NCBI RefSeq assembly: GCF_024679095.1 | Contig: NC_066531.1 | Span: 3,968,342-4,032,341 of the forward strand | Length of the DNA stretch: 64,000 nucleotides | DNA from: Eriocheir sinensis | Lineage: Eukaryota; Arthropoda; Malacostraca; Decapoda; Varunidae | Direction: 5' to 3' | Part shown: positions 42,857 to 54,251 of the stretch, piece after piece | Numbering within the stretch: position 1 is the stretch's first letter | How the letters are laid out: each line of letters opens with the position of its first letter | Program-made: the position numbers and the translations under genes | Notes under the pieces: model-generated | What the model was told of the DNA's origin: nothing | Databases searched by the model: none | Seen by the model: only the letters and a program-made list of their open reading frames with translations

Positions 42857-43094
42857 TAATAATAATACAAATAATAATTATAAAGTTAAATGTTATATCA
42901 TCATTGGTAACCGTTAGATAAAACGTAAAGTTACACATAATTAATGCATTTAAAAAAATAAAAAAAAATAAAAAATGAGGGGATTGTGTCAACGGATGGC
43001 GTGGTTAATGGTGATATGGGAGGGGACGAGAGAAGCGTCAAGTGTGGTGGCGTCAAGACTTGGCAGCCTCTTCCAGTTGTCGAAGAGGGTCACA

Positions 43095-43316
43095 GGGCCG
43101 TATTTTAAGACACCATCGCTTCTCACATCAACTATTTCTAAAGGTCAAAGAGGGGATCAATTTGTTTTTCATGAGTGTTTTTTAAGGTTCATGGCACAGA
43201 AGAAGGGTCAAATTACCACCAGGGTCATAAAACTACCCCTGGAAATGCCCTAAACTCCCACGAAAGACTAGTAAATTACATGTTCTTGGGAGCAGAAATG
43301 TTTTAAAATATGGCCC
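43095..43316 (+). mobile_element. Short inverted-repeat element, dispersed copy 1 of the array-forming family
   Basis: Ends GGGCCGTATTTTAAGACACC and, from the right, GGGCCATATTTTAAAACAT. The interior has CTATTTCTAAAGGTCAAAG, GGCACAGAAGAAGGGTC and GTCATAAAACTACCCCTGG once only. Flanking triplets are ACA and TAA. Confidence 0.8.
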
Positions 43317-43565
43317 TAAATCCCAGGCTGTCTCGAAGTCAATCCATGGGTCAAGTGATGGTCAATGGCAGGGTGTAGATGGAGAGGCTTCGGGAGGCCG
43401 CTCAGATTACACGTTTAGTAGTTATGGGCTGCTAAGTCTTGGGGTTGCGACATCGGAGGGTGACTCGGCTGGGATGTGGTGGTTTAGGGTAAGATAGAGA
43501 GAGGTAAATCAAGGAGCTTCTCTACCTCTAGGCCGTGCAGATATTGGAAAGGGTTGGGAGAACAA

Positions 43566-43787
43566 GGTTGGTATTGTTAGACGCTCCCTTCTCTTGCATC
43601 CATCATTTCTAAAGGCAAAATAAGAAGTCAAACGCGTCTCCATGGGCGTTTCTTTACGTTCATGGTACAGAGGAAGGGTCAGACTACCACCAGGGTCATA
43701 AAACCACCCCTGGAAATGCCCGCAAATCCCACGAAAGCCTTGTTAAATGTATGTGCTTGGGGGCCGGAAGGTTTAAGTATATGACCC
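43566..43787 (+). mobile_element. Short inverted-repeat element, dispersed copy 2 of the array-forming family
   Basis: Ends GGTTGGTATTGTTAGACG and, from the right, GGGTCATATACTTAAACC, flanked by CAA and TAA. It has a single copy of the GGTACAGAGGAAGGGTC...CATAAAACCACCCCTGG core. Confidence 0.8.
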
Positions 43788-44382
43788 TAAGAAACGTATT
43801 ACATTACATAAGTAGTGAAATTCCCGTAGATTATATAGGTGGTAAATGTACAGCCATGGTTGATAGTCCATGAGCCGGTGGTTGGGGAAGCCACAGCCAA
43901 TACTGTGCAGAGCATTCGAGGAAGTTGATTATCCTCACCCCTCTCAACGTGGCCGCTCCGTGGTGAACGAGTTGGCGAGTTGTTTGTAGTTATATATAAT
44001 ATGTTAGGTGTTGGAACCATATATCCTGTATTGTGAAGATGAAGTTAAAATACAGTTTTGTTACAGGCTCTGGCGGAGGTATGAAAAAGGTCAACGCTCA
44101 CGTGTTGGATAATACTGTGAGAGCACACGATTAACTGAACATGCATGACCTTATCGTAAATCCTGTATACAGCCATCATCATTACCAACACAAAAGGTGT
44201 CAAGCAGAGTTTGAACCAACTGAGCAAGATCTAGCGAAACCATTAGTTCCCATTAAAACCTCCAAATCACCTAACAGTCGTTTTGAGTGTCCTTTGGTGA
44301 ATTTTATCGTAACAAAGCAGTTGCCGAGGAAATGACGTTTGGCAGGATTTGCTCACACATCACTCTCGTGCCTGACAAAAGT
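43788..44382. other. No feature recognised
   Basis: No element or coding similarity recognised. Confidence 0.5.
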
Positions 44383-44646
44383 TGGAAAGTTTGGTTTAGT
44401 CGGCGCAACATCTGTGGTCATATGCCGGAGAGAGACAGAAGGGGAAGGAATTATAGGAGAAGGGAACAGATCCCAGGAGACGGGACACAACCCCCGATTA
44501 ATACCTGGTACCCATTCACTGCTGAGTGGACAGGGGCGTAGGGTATCGGAAAAGCCGCCCAAATTTTTCCACTCCGCCCGGGAATCGAACCCGGGCTCTC
44601 TCGTTTGTGAGCCGAGTGTGCTAACCACTGCACCACGAAGCCCCCT
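44383..44646 (-). mobile_element. SINE family 1, full length
   Basis: Typical minus-strand copy from GGAAAGTTTGG to GCCCCC. No clear target duplication was found. Confidence 0.9.
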
Positions 44647-45561
44647 ACTTTCATTAGTAAATAATAACAATTTCATTCAGTGTGTGTGTGTATAGGCAAC
44701 ATTTGTATTATGATGAATACATAGCACCAAGTAATTGATTTTGTGGCAAACAATGTGTCCACTAGTAAATAATAACGTCATTTAAAACAGTGTCACAACA
44801 GATGTTTGAGCACCAGTGTGGAGGCGCCCTAAGATACCTGTGACCATAATAACCGGAGTGTTTCAATGTTGCTCCTCATCCATTGTTTTGATTCATCGTT
44901 TAGTCACCTTTCTTTCGACAGTTGCTGAAGAAGTGTTATTTTATTATATGATATCTATGGCAAATGTTGGTATTTAATTCCCATGATTATCCCCCATACA
45001 TTTCCCCGGAAAGACGAGAACGTGGACGCGGACCACAGACTCAGGCCAATAAACCTGAGGTGCCGTTGCAAAAGGTATTGATAATCGGTCGTTATCAGGT
45101 CAATCAGTCAATTAGTCAGATAAGCCGAGAGTTTGGCTTGTGTAGGACCACTGTGACAAAGCGGAGTCGACGGTATGAGGAGGAAGGTCATATCAAAACC
45201 AGACCACGATCAGGCCGTCCACGCATTACAACGATGGAACACGATGCTTGGCTCAGTGGCGCGGCAGCCCAAGCACCGTTCAAGACCTCGCTGACATCAA
45301 CACGGTATGGCATTAGCATGTGTTGCATGTGAATATTCGGGACACATTTATTGTATCTGAATGTAATATAACATGTTCAATAGGATCCCGAGTACATCTG
45401 AAACCGATATATTACTTTTAGTCATTAATGGTTTTTGAAAGAACAACGCCAGTTTTCACAGAACATTACAGTACTAGCTATATGGTGATGGTTGTAATTA
45501 GTGGTGTCTATAGTTTCCACGGTAGTATCAGATGTATCTTTTCTACGATATTTGTTTTAGG

Positions 45562-45855
45562 GTAGGCGGTGGCTGAGTGGTAGCGTGCTGGGCCCACATT
45601 CACCACGTGATGGACGACGCGGGTTCGAATCCCCACGCTACCACCTCGGATTTTTAAGTCACCGCCGAGTGGCTTAAAACTACCCACATGCTGTCCTGAA
45701 GACCACCCATCAACCCGGACTCTTGAGGAAACCGTCCAAGTGAATCAAGAAGGAGTTCCGGGGGGCAGCATGAGCCAGGAGAAGATGGCGCCACTATAAG
45801 CACTTGCCTGCGCCATGACGGGCTGGGGCCGAATACCATCCAGCCCCCTCAATGA
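45562..45855 (+). mobile_element. SINE family 2
   Basis: Head GGCGGTGGCTGAGTGGTAGC, B-box GGGTTCGAATCCCC and the family body through GATGGCGCCACTATAAGC. It sits between the DNA-binding and catalytic parts of the Tc1-like pseudogene. Confidence 0.88.
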
Positions 45856-46156
45856 ATGTGACTCTAATAGTTAAATAACGTAATAGGTAATGCATGTTTA
45901 CGTGTCGGTCATTTGTGACATCTGACAGCAGTGAGGGTCTACAATTGTTATAGCATTTTGAAAACCTGTCACTAAAACATGTATTTCAAGATACAAATAA
46001 TACCAGATTCATTTTAATCCAAAATCAAAATGCTGCTTTGCTTTAAACCAATTAACGATTATTAGACAATTATTTAATTATGTTGATATCGCAGGGAGCA
46101 CGAACCACCTGCACACGACTGCTGAACGCTGGTTTTCCTTCCCGTGTCCCAGCTAA

Positions 46157-46410
46157 AGGGGCTATCACACTGGGCAAATTTTCCGGGATCTTCAGTCAAA
46201 CCACGATCTCCGCTGACGTGGTTCTCATATTTCCGTGGTTTTCTGACGTGTCCACGATCTTCCAAAGCTACGGTAGAATTCAACGAAGGACGACGGTATT
46301 ACTCACCATCATCAGCAGCAGCAATAACAAGAAACAAATGAGAACCACGCCAGCGGAAATCGTGGTTTGACTGAAGATCCACGGAAAATTTGCCCAGTGT
46401 AATAGGCCCT
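46157..46410. mobile_element. Miniature element, TAA target duplication, copy B
   Basis: TAA at 46154-46156 and 46411-46413 flank ends AGGGGCTATCACACTGGGC and, from the right, AGGGCCTATTACACTGGGC, continuing through AAATTTTCCG and GATCTTCAGTCAAACCACGA. It interrupts the Tc1-like gene between the codons for VPA and KKP; removing the element and one TAA rejoins them in frame. Confidence 0.9.
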
Positions 46411-47165
46411 TAAAAAACCTTTCTGTCTCCCGAACACAAGGCAGAAAGGTTGCGGTTTGCACAGACTTATGCTGCAGAGAACGTGGACTTTTGGCGTTCA
46501 GTTATTTTCAATGACAAATCCAGCTTTTCGTCTGAATCTACTTCAGGGCGGCACTGTAGGCGACGCACTGTGGAACGATATAATGGCAACAATATATGCC
46601 CAGTTGATAGGTCAGGCAGGGTCAGTCAAGCCATGCATGGGTGGATGTGGTATGGTGGGGTTGGGGAACTAGTGACAATTGAGGTGAATATGAATTCGTA
46701 TGAATATATTAATATTCTAGAGACTTCCTTTCTCCCTAGTGTGCGGACTTACGCAATTGTGGAGCCTCTTCACATTTAATTCGTCCAGGATAGGTCACCT
46801 ATTCATAATAGTGCAATAGTCAGGAATTGGTTTTCACGCCATCCAGAAATTCACCTCCTTGACTGGCCCCCTAAGGGCTGTGATATCAGTCCAATAGAAA
46901 ATATATGGGGCATCATGAAGCGTGATTGGGAGGTAGCAGAGAAGACCAACGCAGAGATAACCAGGCATTCCTATGATGTCTGGGAGAGTATCAGACGAAC
47001 ACCCGACATGTGTTCAAAGCTGGTAGGGATTGAGCATGTGACTATGTTGGTGGTAGCGAGTGTTCTAAGTGCTAATTGGTTCACGGATAGAGAAAGTCAT
47101 ATCCGCCAGGGTTACTTTATTGGGGCAAACATACATAGGTCGTTGACACGGACAAGTCACTAAGA

Positions 47166-47795
47166 AAAGGTGTTTGTGTGGGTATGCGTTTGTGTGAATG
47201 TTGTGAAGTGTGGGTGACATTTAAGTGTTCGTGTATGTGTGAAACAATGTGTAAAGATGGACAACAAAAGGACATAGACAGACAGTCAAAGGTAAACGAG
47301 TACAGGGAAAGTTAAACATTGAAGACGCTACATACACAGGGACAAATAGGGACGATGAACATTAAACATGAAAACACAGAATCTTAAGTCTTTCTTTGCA
47401 GCGCCCCATTTTCTTATTGTCACTGAGGAGAAGGAACACGGATTTGAGCGGTGACTGCTACAACTCTACGATCACGAGGCAAGTCGTTACCTGCCTGTAT
47501 CCAGATTTATGCTATAACCCATAAGGCTGGGGTGATGCCCTCTTCCCTTATCCTGCACTTATTTATCAATACTCTGTTGAATTTTACATAGGAAACTATA
47601 CTATGTAATGCTTTATGACCTTAATAAAGATTACAATACCGTATATGTGACATGTTACTCACTTCACCTTAATTATTGACATCCAAATGTTTGTAAATCT
47701 AGAATGGCAAAGTTTGTCGGTCAACATTACATATCCACTTTTCATGAAATCTGGATAACAGTAATATAAAATCAGAAAAATTTATGAGCATAGAC

Positions 47796-47850
<55 letters not shown>

Positions 47851-48100
47851 TTCCACCTCACCGTTTATACTGGAGCCGTCACATGCCGTAATATCGGTTA
47901 TTATTAATCTTACTCATTACATATAATGGGTATTCCATACATACAACCATCTCTTGTAATTGTAACATCAAATACAACGAGCCAAAACATTTGGTGATGC
48001 ATTACTTGCGATTCCCAGACCTACATACAAAACTACTAACAACTCGTTCACAGAGTTCTTGAGAGATGTGTGGAACGTCAACTTGTTCGAACGCTCTGCC
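47166..48100. other. No gene; contains a (AC)n microsatellite at 47802-47848
   Basis: Apart from the AC run no feature was recognised. Confidence 0.6.
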
Positions 48101-48159
48101 TAGTATTGGCTGTGGCTTGCCCCACCACCTGCTCATGGACTATCAGCCATGGCGTACCC

Positions 48160-48290
48160 ATTTATCGACCAGCCCTAGAGGGAGGATGAACATCTGGGTG
48201 AGCTGCACGCCGACTGCCCGGGCCGGGATTCGAACCCGAGCCCGCGGAGTAGAAGCCAGGCACGCTGACCACTAGACCACGGAAACGTAT
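48160..48290 (-). mobile_element. tRNA-headed SINE (family 4)
   Basis: The minus strand begins CGTTTCCGTGGTCTAGTGG (A-box region) and has GGGTTCGAATCCCGG (B-box), then GCACGCCGACTGCC-related body sequence and TCGATAAATGGG. It is a SINE head rather than a working tRNA gene, since the acceptor stem is not completed. Confidence 0.7.
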
Positions 48291-48700
48291 AGGTGGAGAA
48301 ATTGAGTTTTTGAGGCGTTGAGAGACACCAAGTTCTTCTTGCCCCAATCGGTTAAGCGTTCTGCAGCCTCCAGCCTGGAATCGTGTAATTCCTCTTGGGT
48401 GGGTCTTCTATCAAAAGAAGTTGAGTAATGCACAGTAGATTCATCGGCGTAAGAATGGATAAGACCGTTCGTTTTGGAAAGAAGATCATCAATGAGCAAC
48501 AAAAAGAGAGAGGAAGATAGGACAGAGTCCTGCAGGACACCATTGTTGGTAGGTTTAGCTGAAAAACAGTGACTGTCTAACACATCATTGGTAGATCGGC
48601 CAGAAAGGAAACTGGAGATAAAGGTACAGAGAGGATAAAATCTGTAGAAGGATAATTTGGAATGCAAAGACTTGTGCCAGCAGAATACTTACTGCCTCGA
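48291..48700 (-). mobile_element. LINE reverse-transcriptase fragment
   Basis: The minus strand reads FYPLCTFISSFLSGRS, GVLQDSVLSSSLFLLLIDDL, HSYADESTVHYSTSF and LTDWGKKNLVSLNASKTQFL. The catalytic YADD has become YADE, and motif B has decayed (GVLQDS). It preserves the Trp that is a stop in the copy at 11911-15345. Confidence 0.88.
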
Positions 48701-48784
48701 ATATTGTTACGGTGTACGATGCCCATTATCTGAAGACTTACTAACTAACGGGGATTATACGCCTGGGGACTCGTCGCTTCACTA

Positions 48785-49215
48785 ACTAGGCTATTCCCGA
48801 CGGTCCTCCTGAAGCAAGTTATCACAAAGCCGTCTTATGAATCTCAAATCGTTACTGGCAGGATCGATCAACTTACCCCACCCATAAGATCCGCGGGCGT
48901 TCCTTTGCTCTCCTCCACTCGGCGTTGTCTTGTACAGAAACACCCTATGAGCAGGAACGACGTCCATGAGGCGTGTCACGTGCCCATCTAGCCGGAGTAA
49001 GGTGGTAACCGGCCTCGACTCAGTTTGATCGCATATTCGCTGGTTCGACACGAGGTCATTCCAGCGATACCCCATGATCCTGCGAAGGCATTTTGTTCCA
49101 AAGGCATCGACACGCCTCTCCAAGTCATTATTCATGCCCATGTTTCACAGCCATTCAGACAAACAGGGAGCACCAGTGACCTAGAGGTCTTTGCTTGCCT
49201 GCATAGCTATCGATA
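48785..49215 (-). mobile_element. Non-LTR retroelement C-terminal fragment of a second type
   Basis: The minus strand encodes LERRVDAFGTKCLRRIMGY, RWNDLVSNQRICDQTESRP, LRLDGHVTRLM and PASNDL. The pattern (F..KCLRRI.G..W.D..SN...) is common at the C-terminus of RTE/R1-like and related reverse transcriptases. The exact clade is uncertain. A shorter piece of the same element lies at 60085-60216. Confidence 0.65.
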
Positions 49216-49832
49216 ACGTCATGTATACTCGTGTTGAGCGAGTCCATAACACAGTGGGCTAGGCCAGTCCGTCGAGTGGCTTCCAGGTAAGACCCTATTG
49301 CTGTGTACTACGCTACCAAGACATGTGGAACTTTCGGTGGGCAGGATTCAAACCCAATACTGCGGATCCGTAGCCAGAAATACTAATCAATACACCATGA
49401 AAGCGATACGCTCTGAGTGATATTGTGAAATCCAACCAACAAGTGCCAAGTTCTGATTGTCATGCCGCAAATAAGTATTGAGACTCATGACTTATTTATA
49501 ATGGACACGAAAAGTATCAGAGGTTATTTCTTTCTGAAGAAGTAAATAATAATTTATGAAACACTATGAAGCAGCAGAAATGTCTTGGAAAAGTCACATG
49601 CGTCCTAGGAGCCACAGTTTACCGACCCCTGGCCTAGGGAATTGATAACATTTGTTTCAAATCCATATTGATATATCATCTTGCAGTAGATTGTTTTCTT
49701 AATAGACGGAATCAAGATATGGTGTGATGGTGTTGATAAGACTTAACAATGGCGGCCTCTTGCACAAGGAAACGAAAGGATGGCAGAGCAGAGTGCTGCA
49801 GGGTTACAGGTGAGAAAGAGTAGGGCGAAGGG
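49216..49832. other. Unannotated stretch with a possible tRNA-like relic
   Basis: Minus-strand 49250-49410 has 'catggtgtattgattagta' and GGGTTTGAATCCTGCC, which could be a worn tRNA-derived head. Nothing else is recognised. Confidence 0.3.
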
Positions 49833-49975
49833 ATCAGGACACCTCTCCTCCCGAAATTAACCTCTCTTTTAGGACACTCCTTTGATCTCTATTCAGCAGT
49901 AGTAACTAACGGCCTTTTTTTTTTATATTTTTCTTTACGCCCTTGAACTGTCTCCTTATCTTTAAAAAAAAAAAA
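49833..49975 (+). mobile_element. LINE 3' tail fragment
   Basis: From 'atcaggacacctctcctccc' through 'gcccttgaactgtctcc' to an A18 run. Confidence 0.88.
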
Positions 49976-50075
49976 AAAAAAGAAGGGTGTAGGGTACCGA
50001 ACCAACTGCTCTAGATCATTGAGGAGAGTAAAAATTGTGGGCTTGTTCACCAGTCTGGTGTATCTACCTGTCTAT

Positions 50076-50919
<844 letters not shown>

Positions 50920-51561
50920 GGTTGGTATTCTAAGACACTTTCGCTTCTCACATCAGCTATTTCTAAAGGTCAAAGAGGGGGTCAGTCGGGTTCTAATGAG
51001 TGTTTCTTCAGGTTCACGGTACAGAAGAAGGGTCACTCTACCACCAGGGTCATAAAACTACCCCTGGAAATGCCCAAAACTCCTATGAAAGCCTTGTCAA
51101 ATATGTGTTTCTTCATGTTCATGGTACAGAGGAAGACTCACACTACCACCAGGATCATAAAACTACCCCTGGAAATGCCCAAAACTCCTACGAAAGCCTT
51201 GTCAAATATGTGTTTCTTCAGGTACACGGTACAGAGGAAGACTCACACTACCACCAGGATCATAAAACTACCCCTGGAAATGCCCAAAACTCCTACGAAA
51301 GCCTTGTCAAATATGTGTTTCTTCAGGTTCACGGTACAGAGGAAGGGTCACACTACCACCAGGGTCATAAAACTACCCCTGGAAATGCCCAAAACTCCTA
51401 CGAAAGCCTTGTCAAATATGTGTTTCTTCAGGTTCACGGTACAGAGGAAGGGTCACACTACCACCAGGATCATAAAACTACCCCTGGAAATGCCCAAAAC
51501 TCCTACGAAAGCCTTGTCAAATATATGTTCTTGGGCGGTGATATATCTTATAATGTGACCC
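50920..51561 (+). mobile_element. Array-forming short element with five internal 105-bp repeats
   Basis: TTA at 50917-50919 and 51562-51564 flank ends GGTTGGTATTCTAAGACAC and, from the right, GGGTCACATTATAAGAT. Inside, the CATAAAACTACCCCTGG core recurs at 51051, 51156, 51261, 51366 and 51471, exactly 105 bp apart. Because 105 is divisible by three, long open frames exist in two frames at once, which argues against real coding. This copy shows the internal segment multiplying within intact element ends. Confidence 0.9.
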
Positions 51562-52288
51562 TTAGTCTTTGCATGTGTATATATATAATAACACGTGACT
51601 ACCAGATGCGCTAATTAATTTTCTACTCTGAAAAATGTGGAAAAAATTGTCTCCTATTGAAAGTCTTTTATGAACTAAGAACAATGATCTGTTCCTCTCG
51701 GGTGACGATATTTTACGTGTGCACTTTTGCCGTCATAAATGTTGGGAAATTTAGTTTTGTCTCGTCTTAATGTACTTTATTCAGTTCAGTTACGTATTCG
51801 GTTTATTTGAGTATGTTGATATATCTATTTTGCGATCTTCGAGCTTGTCAAGTCTTAGTTCAGTTTCCTCATTAGTTCAGTTTTAAGATTAATCTCTGAG
51901 CGAGTTTCTTCTAAACCAGAAAATATAGGGGAACATTATTTGCTCCGAAGGTGAGTGAAATTTTCTTTTTTGTGTGTGTCCGATGACCATGAAAGCCATT
52001 TGTGAATTTCTAGAGGGTTCTTTTGTATCTAGTGGAGAGGAGGGAAAGGAAAAAGACCTCTCCATGATCATGACAGCCGGCTTTAGTCCATGGAGCAGGA
52101 GGGTCTTCTGAAATAAAGGAAAAACATGGATCTAGAAAGGGGAAAATATTCTTGTGTTTCGGAATCCGGATGAGTAATCGAAAGGCCAAGAAAGAGCGTG
52201 ATCGGGCGATGAATTGTGCATAAGGGTGCTGCCTCACTGCTCGCGGTTTGCTGGGAGGGTAGAGGGTAGCGGGACGCCTAGGGAGTCA
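51562..52288. other. No feature recognised
   Basis: Nothing supported in this interval. Confidence 0.5.
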
Positions 52289-52423
52289 GAGGCAAGAACG
52301 AACACATGTTATCTAATAGGAGTTGCCATACAGGACGCGGGTAGCGGGTAAGCTTGGAGGGAACCCGCTACCCGCGTCCTGCATGGCTACTCGTATAAGA
52401 TAACATGTGTTTGTTCTTGCCTC
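52289..52423. mobile_element. Near-perfect 135-bp palindrome (fold-back element)
   Basis: Arms of about 57-60 bp begin GAGGCAAGAACGAACACATG and end CATGTGTTTGTTCTTGCCTC, with inner arm CGCGGGTAGCGGGT / ACCCGCTACCCGCG around a loop containing AAGCTTGG. Four to six mismatches were noticed. Flanking triplets are TCA and TAA. Confidence 0.9.
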
Positions 52424-52608
52424 TAAGGGAGGTTAGCCAGTGGAGTAAGGCGTCGGTCTTAGCGTTGAGGCAGGAGGGGTTATTAGGAGGCGAAGCAACA
52501 CATGTGGAGATATTCAGACCAATATTCGTTACAAGATGAAAAATAAACTTCTGTTATTCTTTATATGTCAGCCTTCATGCCACCTGATGAAGACTAAAAG
52601 CAATGACT

Positions 52609-53746
52609 TTAACCCCTTGACTGTGGATTTCCTACCAGGAGACATCACCAAGCTACAGGAATGGAACAAAAAGTGGTTGCTACAATTCAGTGAAGAAAAA
52701 TGTAAAGTCCTGCACGTTGGGATGGGATATCCAGCATACCAATACCACATGGGAAACACTCCACTATCCACCACAGAGGCAGAGAAAGACCTGGGACTAT
52801 ATGTTACCAGGCTACCAGTGAAGGGATATCCAGCACACCAATACCACATGGGAAACACTCCACTATCCACCACAGAGGCAAAGAAAGACCTGGGAGTGTA
52901 TGTTACCAGGCTACCAGTGAAGGGATATCCAGCACACCAATACCACATGGGAAACACTCCACTATCCACCACAGAGGCAGAGTAAGGCCTGGGAGTATAT
53001 GTTTCTAGTCTACCAGTGAAGGGATATCCAGCACACCAATACCACATGGGAAACACTCCACTATCCACCACAGAGGCAGAGTAAGACCTGGGAGTATATG
53101 TTACTAGGCTACCAGTGAAGGGATATCCAGCACACCAATACCACATGGGAAACACTCCACTATCCACCACAGAGGCAGAGAAAGACCTGGGAGTATATGT
53201 TTCTAGGCTACCAGTGAAGGGATATCCAGCACACCAATACCACATGGGAAACACCACTATCCACCACAGAGGCAGAGAAAGACCTGGGAGTGTATGTTAC
53301 CAGGCTACCAGTGAAGGGATATCCAGCACACCAATACCACATGGGAAACACTCCACTATCCACCACAGAGGCAGAGAAAGACTTGGGACTATATGTTACC
53401 AGGCTACCAGTGAAGGGATATCCAGCACACCAATACCACATGGGAAACACTCCACTATCCACCACAGAGGCAGAGAAAGACCTGGGACTATATGTTACCA
53501 GGCTACCAGTGAAGGGATATCCAGCACACCAATACCACATGGGAAACACTCCACTATCCACCACAGAGGCAGAGTAAGACCTGGGAGTGTATGTTACCAG
53601 GCTACCAGTGAAGGGATATCCAGCACACCAATACCACATGGGAAACACTCCACTATCCACCACAGAGGCAGAGTAAGACCTGGGAGTATATGTTTCTAGG
53701 CTACCAGTGAAGGCCAAATCTGTGTCAATCGCAGCGGACGAGTTAA
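52609..53746 (+). mobile_element. TTAA-bounded element with ten 99-bp in-frame repeats of a reverse-transcriptase segment
   Basis: TTAA lies at 52609-52612 and 53743-53746, with ends TTAACCCCTTGACTGTGG and, from the right, TTAACTCGTCCGCTGCG. The lead encodes DITKLQEWNKKWLLQFSEEK. Repeats starting GGGATATCCAGCA at 52724, 52823, 52922, 53021, 53120, 53219, 53316, 53415, 53514 and 53613 each encode 33 residues (GYPAHQYHMGNTPL, STTEAEKDLG, YVTRLPVK). Some units carry a TAA in place of the Lys codon, and one lacks 2 bp, so no single frame crosses all ten. In CR1-type proteins this segment occurs once. Confidence 0.9.
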
Positions 53747-54160
53747 TATTATAATATTTGCATTGGTGACCCAGATAACTTGCGTCATGGACTGTCATTT
53801 CCAGTTGGGTTCTAATTAATTTTCCAAGAAAACTAATTTGGAGTTGTAAGTCGCTATTGATTTTTTTGTTCTTCTGATTGATGAAAATATTAATATCGCT
53901 GAGTTACTGATTGATAAAAAAAAAAAAGATCAACATTTATCCCAATATTTAGATACAGTACTTACTATGTATACTTTCAGCCTCATTGCAAATCTGTTAT
54001 GACTAAAATGGCCAAATTTATCAAGTTGACCGGCTTGTTTTGTAGCTAATATGGTACCTAATATGGAGCAGGGCGGGTGGCTCTGGCATCTCTGAAATTT
54101 ACGATCGTTCCCGCATCTTAAAGAAGGGCAGGACAGAAGCCACCTCAGTTCCAAGAGAGA
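53747..54160. other. No feature recognised
   Basis: Nothing supported in this interval. Confidence 0.5.
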
Positions 54161-54210
54161 GAGAGAGAGAGAGAGTGTGTGTGTGTGTGTGTGTGTGTTT
54201 TTGTGTGTAT

Positions 54211-54245
<35 letters not shown>

Positions 54246-54250
54246 TGTGT
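54161..54250. repeat. (GA)n, (GT)n and poly-T compound microsatellite
   Basis: GA then GT repeats, an interrupted T-run at 54210-54232, and further GT repeats, directly abutting a LINE tail. Confidence 0.95.
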
Positions 54251-54251
54251 T

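Larger units (their letters stand above)
44990..47165 (+). pseudogene. Tc1-like transposase, dead, with two insertions
   Basis: Part 1 (about 45030-45310) encodes the paired helix-turn-helix DNA-binding domain: VLIIGRYQVNQSISQISREF, GLCRTTVTKRSRRYEEEGHI and RPRSGRPRITT. About 0.75 kb including a SINE follows. Part 2 resumes at about 46085 (GARTTCTRLLNAGF, SRVPA) and is split by a miniature element, then continues RFAQTYAAENVDFWRSVIFN with DKSSF (first catalytic Asp), a stop in place of a residue before FVQDRSPIHNS (second Asp), and DISPIENIWGIMKRDWE (Glu). The second Asp and the Glu are separated by about 35 residues. Cut-and-paste transposition is the family role. Terminal repeats were not found. 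Confidence 0.85.

Noticed and set aside
48225..48290. tRNA gene on the minus strand
   Set aside because: Good internal boxes but no matching acceptor stem; continuous with a SINE-like body.
52724..53712. Repetitive protein with 33-residue repeats as a host structural gene
   Set aside because: The unit is a known reverse-transcriptase segment, stops interrupt several units, one unit has a 2-bp deletion, and single-unit relatives are bounded mobile pieces.
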